Below are positions 10,826 through 21,389 of a DNA stretch of 64,000 bases, piece after piece. Position numbers and translations under genes: made by a program. The stretch is from Hyposmocoma kahamanoa (lineage: Eukaryota > Arthropoda > Insecta > Lepidoptera > Cosmopterigidae). The first letter of the stretch is position 1. Each line of letters begins with the position of its first letter. The notes under the pieces were generated by a model. The model saw only the letters and a list, made by a program, of their open reading frames with translations, searched no databases and was not told where the DNA came from. Location: assembly GCF_003589595.1 (NCBI RefSeq), contig NW_020654810.1, positions 24,200,972 to 24,264,971 of the forward strand, in the 5' to 3' direction.

Positions 10826-11053
10826 TTAAATATAATAATAATAATAATAACGCTCACAATCAACATAGCCCCGCACTAGGGAAACCCTGTGTCGCGGGTG
10901 CCATGGACACACACATAGACAACCACAAATTACACCCAAACTCACGAGAGAAATAAATGTAGGCCATACAAATATTTCTCCCGGCCCGGGAATCGAACCT
11001 GGGACCTCTGCGTGGCAGTCCGGCATGGTGACCGTTCGGCCACGGAGGCAGTT
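10826..11053 (-). mobile_element. tRNA-derived SINE family C
   Basis: Minus-strand copy nearly identical to 6280-6506, with A box GTGGCCGAACGG, B box GGTTCGATTCCCGG and an (ATT)n tail at the left edge. Flanks TATAATAAT and TATGATAATA may be a target duplication blurred by the tail. Confidence 0.9.
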
Positions 11054-11094
11054 TATATGATAATATTGGTAAAGTTACCTTGGATTATAGACGA

Positions 11095-11310
11095 CTCGGA
11101 ATTATTAGAGGCGAAGCTGCAGAGCCTCATGTGTCAAGGCTATTCTACAGGATATATCACGAAGAGTGTGTGATGGAATTTCATCATTCGATTCCGCTTT
11201 CTTCTTTCCATCATCGGGGGAGTGACTAGACGTTGGCTGGGATTCCACCCCTATGTTGTGGATATTCCCAGGATTCGCATGAAGTGTATCGCATGCTAGA
11301 TCGTAGACAT
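11095..11310 (+). pseudogene. LINE reverse-transcriptase C-terminal fragment
   Basis: Plus-strand frames give LFYRIYHEECV and SSFHHRGS, then after a frameshift GFHPYVVDIPRIRMK. These match the conserved tail of Jockey-group LINE ORF2 proteins, where FYRIY-x-ECA is followed by FHHR and HPYVVDIP. The same tail is on the minus strand at 25155-25376. The fragment is dead. Confidence 0.7.
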
Positions 11311-11349
11311 CATCACTCCTTTCCGATGATCTGAATCCTTTCTGGTTTC

Positions 11350-11436
11350 CCAAAGATCTGAGGAGCACTGCCACTGCGCCCATCACCCGAGACATAAGTT
11401 GACAAGTTCCATATGCCTGTAATTTCACCAGTGCGA
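11350..11436 (-). mobile_element. LINE-tail family B, short fragment
   Basis: Minus-strand central piece: AAAGATCTGAGGAGCACTGC, CACCCGAGACATAAGTTGAC and GCCTGTAATTTCACCAG. Confidence 0.8.
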
Positions 11437-11630
11437 CATATAACGTGAGATACTGATATTCCCTCATAGAGAATACCTCGCGCTTCTACGTACGAACACC
11501 GTAAAATCGGGGCCCGATTACTCGAGGATTTCTCGTTGCGAGTTCGGTTCGATGAGTAATGGGTTTCAGTATTCCTATATTACGTAGCAGTCGGCCTCCG
11601 CCTGTGCATCGCTCGTAAATATGTATGTTT

Positions 11631-12965
11631 TTACGCACAAAAACAATTACATCGTGAATGTATTGTGAGTATTGTTTTCATCACGTGGTGCTTTCGAAAA
11701 AGGCTTCTATAGGACTGATTATCTTTCATGCCCACTATGGTTCGTAGTGCGCGTTTCTGGAGAACGAATACCCTTTTGGACTCAGTTGCATTGCCCCACA
11801 TTGTAATACCATATGACATCAATGAGTGGAAGTATGCAAAGTACGTTTGCCTCAACACCGCAGTGGACACAAGGGGACGCAGTTTCCGCAGTGCGTACGT
11901 AGCACCTCCAAGTCTCTCTGGCATAAAGACTGAATACGGGCTTTCCAGCTTAAGTTTGAGTCTATAGTGAAGCCCAAGAACTTGCATGGGTTACAAAGTG
12001 GAACCGCAGAGGTGACTATTGGGCATGATACGGGACTTCTTCGTGAGAACAACACTACGTTCGACTTAGACGTGTTTAGAATAAGCCCATTTGCAGAAAA
12101 CCATTCACAAAGCTGACTGTACATGTATGCTACTTTTTCGTCCAATTCTGTTAAGCCTTTAGCACACACTATAACAGTAGTGTCATTTGCAAACAGAACC
12201 ACCAAGCCCTCCGATATATAGTGCGCAAGATCATTGATGAACGTCAGGAACAACGTATTACCCGAGGCCGATCCTTCAGGGATGTCGATGGTGATATCAC
12301 CAGCAGCGGGATTGGTTTTTTTGCCGTCCGTACAGACTTGAACTGTTTGCCTTCTGTTTCTTAAGAAAGATTTTAATAAATCGTGGTCAACGCCGGTGAT
12401 ACCATACATAGCTAATTTTTGTGTTAGTAATTCATTCCCAGTGACATCGAACGCCTTTGTGAGGTCACAAAAAATCCCTGCTGTTTTATACCAATGCTGG
12501 TAATGATAGAATCCACTACACTTTGCGCGGCGGCTGTAGTGGACTTACCTTTCCTATAAGGAAATTGTCTGTTGGATAATAAGTCGTTTGTTTCTAAATG
12601 ATCCATAATGCTTGTAGATATAATGGATTCTATCGTTTTTGATATGTTTGGAGCTATTGTGATAGGCCTGTAGTTGTCAACCTGGGTCTTATCCCTTTCC
12701 CCTTGAATACCGGACATACAGGGGTATTTTTCGTTTACCTTCGATAAACATTTCGTTTATAAGGGTTACGAGTATGTCCCTTATTACTGGCCAGACATTA
12801 ATATACTTATGGAAATATCGTACATGTCCAGTGTTTTTGATGAATGCAACATTCCCTTCACCACCCTCTCCAATAGGTCACAAGTAACAGTTGGAAGGTT
12901 GAACTGGGGAACATCCCACTCACCTACACACTTTCTAAGGAATGACAGAGAATTCTCAGAATTAC
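11631..12965 (-). pseudogene. LINE ORF2 reverse transcriptase, Jockey/CR1 group, degenerate
   Basis: The longest coding remnant in the window. On the minus strand it reads through RT motifs in order: YRPITIAPNISKTIE, QFPYRKGKSTT, FCDLTKAFDV (motif A, aspartate kept), LAMYGITGVDHDLLKSFLRN, IPEGSASGNTLFL, LFANDTTVIV (motif C), LNTSKSNVVLFS, KFLGFTIDSNLSWK, and a C-terminal part YFAYFHSLMSYGITMWG with FVLQKRALRTIVG. Upstream similarity (DMYDISI, VIRDILVTLINEMF) reaches about 12965. At least three frame changes break it (near 12475, 12410 and 11900-11990), and motif C reads FAND instead of FADD. The endonuclease domain is absent, so the copy is 5'-truncated. It cannot encode an active enzyme. Confidence 0.85.
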
Positions 12966-13339
12966 TATGTAAATCTAATTTTGAAATAATTATAATGATG
13001 TAATCATTGAAACAATTTGAAATTTTATCATTTAATATATAATTATTTCATTGTTTACGATTTGCCATATTACTTTACTTGAGTTTTTAATGGACATTAT
13101 CCTATTGTCATTGTATAAACGACTGTCGCGTAGACTCGTACATTTTATTAAATCTGAATAGTGTTGCACGCAATTACCTAATATTATTACTGTTTAGCGG
13201 CAGAAATAGGGAAGATGGCAGTACTTCCCTAGACAAAGTCTTTTACAAGGATCTCTACTGCCCTGCTACCCTGCCGCCCGCTAACGCGTCTAAGGGACAA
13301 GCAATTTTTTTGACATACCATAAAAATCCATCACCCTGT

Positions 13340-13500
13340 TTTAGAATACTGATATTGTTTAATGACATTTCAGCTATGCAGGGTTAGGGTAAGTTTCAAT
13401 AATTCAAACACCTTAACTAATTTTAACTGTTTTTAAAGGAAAATTTTGTGCTCTATCTTTTTCTATTTAAATCGGAGATTTGACCATTTGATCATGATAG
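13340..13500 (+). repeat. Dispersed repeat N, copy 1
   Basis: The words TAATTTTAACTGTTTTTAAA, TTTTGTGCTCTATCTTT and ATTTGACCATTTG occur in the same order on the opposite strand at 33575-33715. No coding potential; class unknown. Confidence 0.6.
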
Positions 13501-13611
13501 TTTACTTTTGAAGGCTTTTTAACCCGGTATATCATTAAAAAGATCATGAAAGTACAATATAAGAAGATTGATAACTAATTTACCGTAAAATACAGTCACC
13601 CAACGGTTTAT

Positions 13612-13668
13612 ATTGTGAGCACTGAAAGAGGAGGTCCCGCGGTCGATTCCCGGTAGAACTAATTTGGA
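13612..13668 (+). mobile_element. tRNA-like SINE head fragment
   Basis: Contains GAGGTCCCGCGG and the B-box-like CGGTCGATTCCCGGTAGAAC, matching the minus-strand fragment at 3705-3790. Just downstream, 13722-13765 carries the family M tail words TGATCCCAAAGTTAGTAA and CACTTGTGTTATGG. Confidence 0.5.
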
Positions 13669-14175
13669 AAACGAACTTTCTTTTTATAATATTAATATAA
13701 GACAACATCACATACGTAGTTCTGATCCCAAAGTTAGTAAGTAATGCACTTGTGTTATGGAATGTGGAATGAAAAGTTTATACTGAGTATATGCAAAAAG
13801 GGGTTCATTTTGCTAATGTTGCCAGAAAGGAATTGCCACCTGTGTAAGGTTTAATTTTGTGATAATTTATTTTATGATAATTCCTTTTCCAAATTATCAT
13901 TTTAATTTTTGTAAATACAATAAGGAATATTTGAATTAGTAAATTCAATTACAGTAATTGAAAAAAATCGAACCTGACCTATAAATATAGAAAAAACAAA
14001 TCGAAGTAAGCCCTCGAAAATTTGAATCCTTCCCTACCAAGGTTCGTCAAATAATTTCCTCATAAAACTTGAGTACCATTCATTTCCATTGGTAACAAAA
14101 TGAATATTTCCCGTCGTGAGGAAGTAATAAATAAATGTAAGTGTATTTCCGGCCCACGAACGCTTTTCATCACCC

Positions 14176-14379
14176 TTAAAGTGTTTTCTTGCGTATGAGA
14201 CTATATAGAAACATTTCTAAAGATAATTTGGAGGAAAACTTCGTATGAAAACTAGCTGGCTGAGTTTTCACGTAATCTGATTTTGAAATTTTACACAGAT
14301 CCTCCAATAAGCAGAAGAGATCCTTGTCAAAGAATTCTCTATTTAATATTGCCATCATACCTGAAAGATAAGAAACCAT
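14176..14379 (-). other. Unidentified open stretch with acceptor-like start
   Basis: A 67-codon minus-strand frame of ordinary composition (for example LFCLLEDLCKISKSDYVKT and KLSLEMFLYSLIR). It directly follows TTTCTTATCTTTCAG, a good 3' splice site. It lies outside recognised repeats. I see no strong donor at its end, only a weak GTGAAA inside, and recognise no domain. It could be an exon of an unrelated gene, a decayed transposon or chance. Confidence 0.25.
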
Positions 14380-14459
14380 GATCTTTAGGCAAGAACTTGT
14401 TTCCTCATCAATTATATGAAAAAGTCAATGCCAAATTACCGTCATTTCTTTGTCAGGCA

Positions 14460-14642
14460 GATGAAATTACAGGCGCATGGGACTTGTCAACTTTGTGTCC
14501 TAAGGTCTCAGACGTAATGGCAGAGTCTTCCGGATCTTTATTATTTTAAACTCTGAGTGGCACTGGAACTGCTTTGGACAGGCGTATTGATTAACACCAG
14601 GCGCATGACTTGTTCGTTCCATCACTTGATATCACAAAAAAA
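14460..14642 (+). mobile_element. LINE-tail family B
   Basis: Plus-strand copy from ATGAAATTACAGGCGCATGG to GACTTGTTCGTTCCATCACT and an A run. Divergent in the middle (GTCTCAGACGTAATGGCAG). Confidence 0.8.
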
Positions 14643-14644
14643 GA

Positions 14645-14708
14645 TTCAAAGTCAAAGTCAAATATCACTTTATTCCACAGGTACAATTAATTTACACTTG
14701 AAAACGTA
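14645..14708 (-). mobile_element. LINE family D, 3' terminal scrap
   Basis: Minus-strand: ACGTTTTCAAGTGTAAATTA, CCTGTGGAATAAAGTGAT and TTTGACTTTGAC tail. It abuts the A tail of the B copy on its left. Confidence 0.75.
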
Positions 14709-14769
14709 AGTAAACTCCACTGGTTTCGACATATATATCTTCCTTGGCCTGCAGATTAAGCTCTGCTGC

Positions 14770-15320
14770 ATACGCAGTCCGTAGAACACGTTCGGTTCTC
14801 GGATTTCTCTCTAAAGAAAAGTTTAAGGAAACTAGTTTAATGACTGTGTAATTTACTGTGAAAATTTACATAATTTCGTTAAGAAAGAAGATATCCGTAA
14901 TATTAACCTTAGAACTAAGTCCAAACTCATGGTACCACGATTTCGTTTAACTAACGTAAACCATTCTTTTATGGGGAACTGTAAACGTTTAACAATAAGA
15001 TTCCGGAGCATATAATAAGATTACCATTTCCTAAGCTTAAAACTTACATTAAAATTGAAAAGTCATATTACAAAATTGTAGACTACGTGTTAGATAAATA
15101 TGTATGGAAAGACAACGTGAGTCTAGATTCCACACAAATATGATTCAAAATGTATTCTATAGCATTTAATTTAATTTGAAAAGAGCAATCCCTAGAGTTT
15201 CTTGCTCGTTCTTCTCGGGTAAGTCAGCGTAGTGAACGAGCAGTAGCTTAAAAAATGACGTTTTCAAGTGTAAACATTTTATCTATGAAATAAGTGATTA
15301 TTTGACTTTGACTTTTTAAA
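14770..15320 (+). mobile_element. LINE family D, 3' end with RT C-terminal remnant
   Basis: It begins within the ORF2 C-terminus (frames give GSRISL-like and LKKSLRKLV residues), then SKLMVPRFRLTNVNHSFMGN, which matches SKLVVPQFRLTKVDNSFMGN at 34 kb. A 3' untranslated region follows with GAGCAATCCCTAGAGTTTC and a TTTGACTTTGAC end. Several stops break the frame. Confidence 0.8.
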
Positions 15321-15555
15321 TAAACATTTTGTACACGTTTATCATTTTTTAAAAGTAGATATATTTTTTCCATCCTAAGATAAAACCACACTTAAAATTT
15401 ACAAACGTCTGTTCAAAGTGCCTAAAGTAAGACGTGACTATCAGATGTGATATTAATTCTAAACGTTCATTACATTGACACTGATTGCCACAAGCCACCA
15501 GAATCCCAGATGAGCAATTTAATAAAGCCGTCTAATTCATAAGAGGAGCTAAATT

Positions 15556-15710
15556 GTCGAATTACCTATTTCTGCCACCAAGCAGTAATGCTCACATTAC
15601 TGGAATCCGGTTTTTAAGGGAAACTAATGACACGTGGGACTTGTCAAGTTTATAACTCAGGGTACGGGTGCTGAGGCAGTGCCCCACAGATCTTTGCGAT
15701 CTATAGCTTT
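15556..15710 (+). mobile_element. LINE-tail family B, 3'-truncated
   Basis: Plus-strand: ACCTATTTCTGCCACCAAGC, AGTAATGCTCACATTACTGG, GGGACTTGTCAAG and CCACAGATCTTTGCGAT. The terminal GTTCGTCCCGTCACTTGG part is missing. Confidence 0.8.
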
Positions 15711-16018
15711 TAATTTTATTGCTCTGGAACTATTATAAAAAAAATGTTTCTAAATCCAAAATGGCGGACCGAACCATTTAAATAAAATCAATAATTCTAG
15801 TTATCGTTTTCGAGGTGTTTCAGAGTACTTATTATGAAAATGGAAAATAAATCCAATATGGGTATCATTTTCAATGTATTTGGGGGTGCACATTACGAAT
15901 ATCGCACTTATTTTTAAATTCAAGGTAGCAGGCACGATTTTCATTAGACCAACTATATATATCGAGCAATGGCCGCCGATTTATCGCAAGCGACATTTTT
16001 ACCTAAACCGCGTATTCT
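15711..16018. other. Unassigned, with CAAAATGGCGG-type words
   Basis: Contains CCAAAATGGCGGACCG. Similar CAAGATGGCCGCC / AAAATGGCGG words occur at 27.9-28.1 kb and in family H. No gene seen. Confidence 0.35.
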
Positions 16019-16026
16019 ATTGCAAA

Positions 16027-16287
16027 GTCGGGTCCGCGCTAAAAAGTGTCCGAATGTATAGGGCGTTAAAATGGTATACAGAGCGTCATTCACGCTTTAG
16101 TCTTCGTTTGTTTCTTCTGATAGCGAAGCAAGCAAAATTAGACAGTACTGCGATGACATTACAATTTAAATTCGTTTTAGCTTTTTCATATTCCTTTACA
16201 TGTCACTACGTTTAAATAGGTTGACTTGGGACATTTTTTTCGTGGTTTTTGTATTAGACCCGTCGTCCATTTATTTGTAAGTCAATG
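16027..16287 (-). mobile_element. MITE family A, copy 4 (one end deleted)
   Basis: Minus orientation. The right end is intact (TTTGTAAGTCAATG). The left starts GTCGGGTCCGCGC, lacking the first 24-25 bases of the repeat. ATTGCAAA (16019-16026) and ATTGCAGA (16288-16295) look like the 8-bp duplication, so the deletion stopped at the target duplication. Confidence 0.8.
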
Positions 16288-16686
16288 ATTGCAGATGATA
16301 TTTTAAACGACGATATTTCCCGCCTAAATTATATCAAATAGAAATAGCAAAAGCTAAGTTTATCGTTAACTCATTTGTTTTTTTATATTTTAGTGTAACC
16401 AACAGAATCTATAGTAAAAAAATCATAAGGTAAGCGACCTCACTTGTTATCGCAACCAATGTAATACAACACAAATTTCGTCGTTTACTATTAAACAATG
16501 CATATTTTTCATCGCAAGTGTTACCTTACATGCCTAAACGACTCAAAAAACTTTAGATAGAGATGGCAAAAATATTGTAAGCGCCAGAAAGGCATTCATT
16601 GTTAAAAAAAATTTGCTGTCACAGAATCAGTTACGAAATTAACAAAAAAACTAGTCTCCTGTAAAATTTGTTTTTTGTCGCGTGTA

Positions 16687-16788
16687 ACTTCCAACAGATT
16701 GACTGCATGTTTACAGTTAATGCGGGAAGTCGTAATCAAAGTCGGTTTCAACTGGTGGTGTTGGCAGTCTTCTTGCTGTTAGCAGTCT
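16687..16788. mobile_element. Degenerate relative of the 45.3-kb TA-flanked MITE
   Basis: Shares ATTGACTGCATGTTTACAGT, CGTAATC and the terminal CTGTTAGCAG with 45276-45393. Its left inverted end is eroded. Confidence 0.5.
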
Positions 16789-16996
16789 ACATCGGTAATG
16801 ACTCGTACGCAGAACATAATCAACACCACAGGCGCTCCTAATCCTAATAAAAATGTTTTCTTTTCTTTCTTTCTTTTCGTCTTTCTCCGAAAACTAAGCA
16901 CGCACAGCAAGTTACGATAAAAAGAAGAAGAATTTTCGTAGACTACTCGAATACATTGAACTGCTTCTTCATCATGTAGCAGTGACGTTTCTCTAA

Positions 16997-17600
16997 CCGC
17001 TCACGCGATGCGCTCATCATACCGCAAAATGGCGGCTATTTGGTTTCGCAAATTAGAAAAGGATTCAGTTTAAATACAAGTTTTTATAAATAAAAATTAT
17101 TATTCTGCGTTGCTAAATAAATACCCTCCGTACTACAACAAAAACATCTCAAATAAAATGCAGTAATACACCGCAAATCCTGCATTTAAAAAGCACTAAT
17201 GAAATTTTTGGTGTACTTGGATAAATATGATAATATTCCGTTTGAGTGGTTCTAACGTTTACCACGAAATTACTCCTTAAAGTATAGTTTATAAACATTT
17301 ATATTCAGGGTAACCTTAAAAACGCTACTTACGGTATGTTTTCAATAAATAAACACAGAAATCACCAGCCCAAACAATAACACACACGATTGTCGTGACG
17401 TATTTTTGAAGTTGTTTAGTTTTTTAAATGACAGACCCAGGCATTAAAAACATTATGGTTTGCTAGAGTAGTTACCGAAATAGCGATTAGTATTAGTTCT
17501 TTTACCTGTTATAACTTCGATATCTGACAAATCGGTATAAAATCATCCCGGCACCTCTAGGTGTGGTATGCATCTACGGCTGCATGTATCGCGTGAGCGG
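16997..17600. mobile_element. Inverted-repeat element H, copy 1
   Basis: 604 bp with inverted ends CCGCTCACGCGAT (left) and its complement at the right. The same 4 bases, CTAA, flank it at 16993-16996 and 17601-17604. A close relative lies at 50231-50836 with TTAG on both sides. No protein is encoded; it contains AAAATGGCGGCTATTTGG and a long AT-rich interior. Confidence 0.8.
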
Positions 17601-17739
17601 CTAAGCACTAAGTCCGATTAGTATCGGAGAATATACGAATATCGCTTGTACACCTAGAGATAAAATGATCCCTGTGACATTTCGGACCATCATTTCTCGG
17701 ATTCGAAACTACGAATCGGTCGTAGTATGCAAACGCTCT

Positions 17740-18115
17740 TTTTCTGTATTTTATGTGGATATAAATGGTTTAAATGTGTGCCAGTACACATACAAGCGGT
17801 TAAAAAGTTTCCATTTCTTGCATGAGATTGAATAAGAAACTTCTGCAAATTCCTGATTCGCCGTCCTTATTACACCCATGAGGGCTATATAGTTCACTCT
17901 GTCAACGTTCACAACGGCAATGTCATCTTTCGATTTATTGATATGCATATTTAAATCTATATGCGTCCCACCACGGAGCACGGTTCTCCTTTGATCAATT
18001 TGCTGAATCCAGTTTATATCAAAGTGAGCGATTTTCCAATTCGCAGCTCAATTTCTAAGCCATACACTTTGGCACAAGCGACGTAGACTTCCGTTTTATC
18101 CTTAGCAAAGTTTGG
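17740..18115 (-). pseudogene. Unidentified coding-like remnant
   Basis: Two minus-strand blocks of ordinary protein composition lie in different frames: FAKDKTEVYVACAKVYGLEI, ending at a stop near 18010, then IDLNMHINKSKDDIAVVNVD with RVNYIALMGVIRTANQEF, ending near 17751. It lies between family H and an A MITE. I recognise no family; DDIAVV is only loosely like the DIAL motif of trypsin-type proteases. It could be a decayed mobile-element ORF or a dead host gene. Confidence 0.35.
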
Positions 18116-18165
18116 TCTGAGTTACGAGAAATTAATTAAAATTAATTAATATTTTCGTCCTTAGC

Positions 18166-18450
18166 CATTGACTTACAAATAAATGGACGACGGGTCTAAT
18201 ACAAAAACCACGAAAAAAATGTCCCAAGTCAACCTATTTAAACGTAGCGACATGTAAAGGAATATGAAATGCTAAAACGTGGAATTTAAATTGTAATGTC
18301 ATCGCAGTACTGTCTAATTTTGCTTGCTTCGCTGTCAGTCGAACAAACGAAGACTAAAGCGTGAACGACGCTCTGTATATGATTTTAACGCCCTATAAGT
18401 TCGGACACTTTTTAGCGCGGACCCGACGTCCATATAATTGTAAGTCAATG
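18166..18450 (+). mobile_element. MITE family A, copy 5
   Basis: Full-length plus copy of 285 bp with both ends. The 8-bp duplication TCCTTAGC is perfect at 18158-18165 and 18451-18458. Confidence 0.92.
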
Positions 18451-18621
18451 TCCTTAGCACAAAGGATCCCTTAATTTTTGGGCCCAATTGTGTACCGAGG
18501 TACAACTCATGTCAAAAAAATTCTAAAATTATATAGGAAAGTATCCATTAACTGAAATCTTTTTAATTTTAATAGAAATTGCTGAAAAATGTAATTTCAC
18601 AATTGTGAATACATAGCGTAT

Positions 18622-18770
18622 TGAACCAGAAATAGAGACGAAATAAGGGCCCTCCACTCCTCAGGCAAATGGGCCTTATGTCACTTTTAAATATCAACTC
18701 TCGTTTGCGCTGAAATCACAAATTAGAAGCTGAAATAGTACAGCGCGAACAACTAACCTGTGTGTACGTC
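18622..18770 (+). mobile_element. Element G, one-ended fragment
   Basis: Starts ACCAGAAATAGAGACGAAAT and continues with AATATCAACTCTCGTTTGCG and AATAGTACAGCGC, matching the left part of 49.1-49.3 kb. The THAP exon and right end are absent. Confidence 0.75.
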
Positions 18771-19027
18771 TTCGTAATGGTCCACTGTTTTTGTAGAAGG
18801 GTAAACTAAAATTTCTATTACTGGCACACTTTCTGTCGTACAAAGACGCCAATAAGTAGAAAAGTGCATTAGGCTACTTCTCCTATCGTAAGATTTTTTA
18901 AATGTAAATTAGGAGGCAAACGAACCGACGGCTCATCTTTTCGTTTGCCTCCTTGATGGGAGGTGGACATCTGCAACATCAGATGAGCTGCCTATGCATT
19001 GCCAGCCTTTGGGAGCCTACATGTATT

Positions 19028-19170
19028 GGAGGGACGAACAAGTCGTGTACCTGGCGACCAAGGCAGTTGAAATTGCAAAGACCGCTGCGTTCATCAATCC
19101 TGAGATATAAGTTGATAAGTTCCATGTGCCTGCAACCTTTAAAACTGAAACGCAGTGAAGCTCGTATAAT
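19028..19170 (-). mobile_element. LINE-tail family B, eroded
   Basis: Minus-strand: GGGACGAACAAGTCGTGTAC, CCTGAGATATAAGTTGATAA and TTCCATGTGCCTG. Several internal parts are lost. Confidence 0.65.
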
Positions 19171-19179
19171 TGCTTGGAA

Positions 19180-20690
19180 GTTCTGTTAGTTTCTCAAAAT
19201 CACCAAAAACTTTGTCGCGTCGTTCTCATTCCCCGCGCCACTTATCCACTAATACGCTTGCCTCTCGCCTTGCGTTGCCTCGCCTCGCTTGACGACAACT
19301 TCATTAAAACCGTTGCACAAACAAACGAAACACCGGTACCTACCGTACAGTAAACACCTGCACATTGAAGGTTCCGTGTACACTAGTGTTGTTTGTCGAT
19401 AATTATCGATAGTTCAGTATCTAATATCGATTGCTTGCATACACCTTACAGAAATGGATATCTGAAACGACATGTTGGGTTCTATTTCTATAATGTCAAA
19501 AACCCACACGCGCTTTTGATAAATTATTGTGTAGTAAAAGCAATTATTCAAATTACCATTGCAATAAATAGTATATATTTGCTATTGTTTGGATTATATT
19601 TGAATCAGTAAGTAACGTAATACATATTCTTAAATATCGGACAGAATCGATCTGTTCCACTGTTCTCTGAGTAAATTTACAAAATTAGCGCATTATTTTT
19701 TGTGTTACATGTAGTAATTTTTATTGGTCCGTTGCATCGGGTTAATAATTTGTAATAATATATTCAGTTTTGAAAATAAATAAATAATAGATATACATTA
19801 AATGAATTGAATTTAGTCCCTGCACTTAGAACAACTAATCTGTCGCCGTCAGTTGCAAGGGCGCATGCCAAATTTAAAAAAAAAGTTATGTATATTAGTG
19901 CCGTAAACAGTAAAAAAGACCGACGTGTCACTATTGTTATCCTTGGTGGATAAGATATGAAATTATCGCAAGAGAAAAATAGATATTTTTATTTCCTATC
20001 TAACGTTTTCTCGGTTTTGAGTTTAGTCGCCGCGTTATGAGGGCGGCAGTAATGTAATAGCAATGTAGCTGCCAGGACCGGATCGCGGTTGGTCTGTTAA
20101 TTTTTTTTGACATAGTTTTATAAAAATAAAGGACACTAGGACCTATGGACCTTTTTTAATTATTCATAAACACAAAGTTTGAAGTATTCAAGTTTCGAAC
20201 TACGTTTATCGATAATAATTTTATCGATATTTTCGAACTACTATTTCTAAAGTACTCCCGTTCTTTGTACGCCAATCAAATTTTCGTCGTGCAAAAATAC
20301 GTTTTCATGCGAGCGTTGTTGGGAAAAATGTTCTCTCGGTAGTGTTGTTACTGTTGTTTAATCTGCCTTTGCTGGAACAATGTAAGACAAAAAGGAACTA
20401 TGGACTTTTGTGTTTTATGATTTCCATGTCAACGTACAGTGGAATTTTCTTTTCGTTTTTTTAAAGGTATTCCGATAATACTATTTAAGGTTAGGTATTT
20501 GAACGCGAGCGGTTTGGTTCGCAGCTCGAGCCCTGCGAACCGCGTGTTGAAAATGAATATGAATAAAATAAGAAAATTTGACACAGAACAACAACAAGCG
20601 CCTGAGGGTGACCAACGGGGCAGCGGGCGGCACAGCGCGTCGTTGAACCGCTGGGAAATTTTAAAATTTTGGGATAAATGTGTGAATTTA
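19180..20690. other. Unassigned, AT-rich
   Basis: A GC-richer patch at 19200-19300 repeats CTTGCCTC/GCCTCGCC words, as in short inverted-repeat elements elsewhere here. A 9-bp stem GGTTCGCAG with its complement lies at 20516-20541. The 137-codon frame at 20439-20852 has no recognisable domain. Confidence 0.35.
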
Positions 20691-20693
20691 ATA

Positions 20694-20731
20694 ACTACAG
20701 AGGTAAAATTTATCAAATTCTCTGTAGTTCT
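20694..20731. repeat. Inverted repeat with 10-bp arms
   Basis: AACTACAGAG and its complement CTCTGTAGTT enclose about 17 AT-rich bases. Function unknown. Confidence 0.6.
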
Positions 20732-20992
20732 TAAAGAGAAATATCTCCATGTAAAAAATTATATGCAAAATTACATATTTTATTCTAAAATAGTAATTTT
20801 AACCTGTTTTCAGGATTTTATAATATCAGACGAACTACATCCTATAGTGTAACAAATTAGTACATTCTTCAAACAATATCCTTTGGTGTATTGTGTATAT
20901 TTTGTAAGACCGCTAATTAATAGTAAATTCCTAAACTATTTTGATCAAGCAAAACAGTTTTTCCCGCTTCTCTTACGGTGACACGTCTTGTA

Positions 20993-21388
20993 ATCTCAGT
21001 ACAGAGTATTAAAAAGACTGACCTTAAAAGTACGTGGAATTACATATAATTACCAAGTTTTATTGAAATCGGTTCCCGGAAAGTGCGCAAACCCGGATTA
21101 ATCCCCAAGTTCGCCATTATACGGGACTTGACACAGGAGATAATAAAAATCGGTTCTCATTACTCAAAGTATATTGAGAGAGAAAAACGCCTTGAATTGG
21201 TGAATAGCAAAATCAACCATTAAAATAATTGCTCCTTATAATAAAATTTAGGCGCGATTTATAAAAATGAATCTTCATGCGTGAAGTTAGAGGTGAATGA
21301 TTTTCTTCAAAATTAAATGGGACTACTATGGAGGTACTCTCTTTCCAACAAAAAAAAAGAATCATCAAAATTGGTTCACGAAATTTTT
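20993..21388 (-). mobile_element. Repeat family E, truncated
   Basis: Minus-strand copy starting AATCTCAGTACAGAGTATT and continuing through TATATTGAGAGAGAAAAACG to GAATCATCAAAATTGG. The AACCGACTTC end is missing. Confidence 0.8.
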
Positions 21389-21389
21389 T

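Larger units (their letters stand above)
12970..14175. other. Mostly unassigned; small dispersed repeats
   Basis: Holds repeat N at about 13340-13500 and SINE fragments at 13612-13765, described separately. Nothing else was recognised. Confidence 0.4.

Noticed and set aside
11105..11467. 120-codon minus-strand frame
   Set aside because: Antisense of a LINE fragment joined to family B sequence.
20439..20852. 137-codon plus-strand frame and its antisense frame
   Set aside because: Open on both strands over the same bases, no domain, contains an inverted repeat; likely chance.
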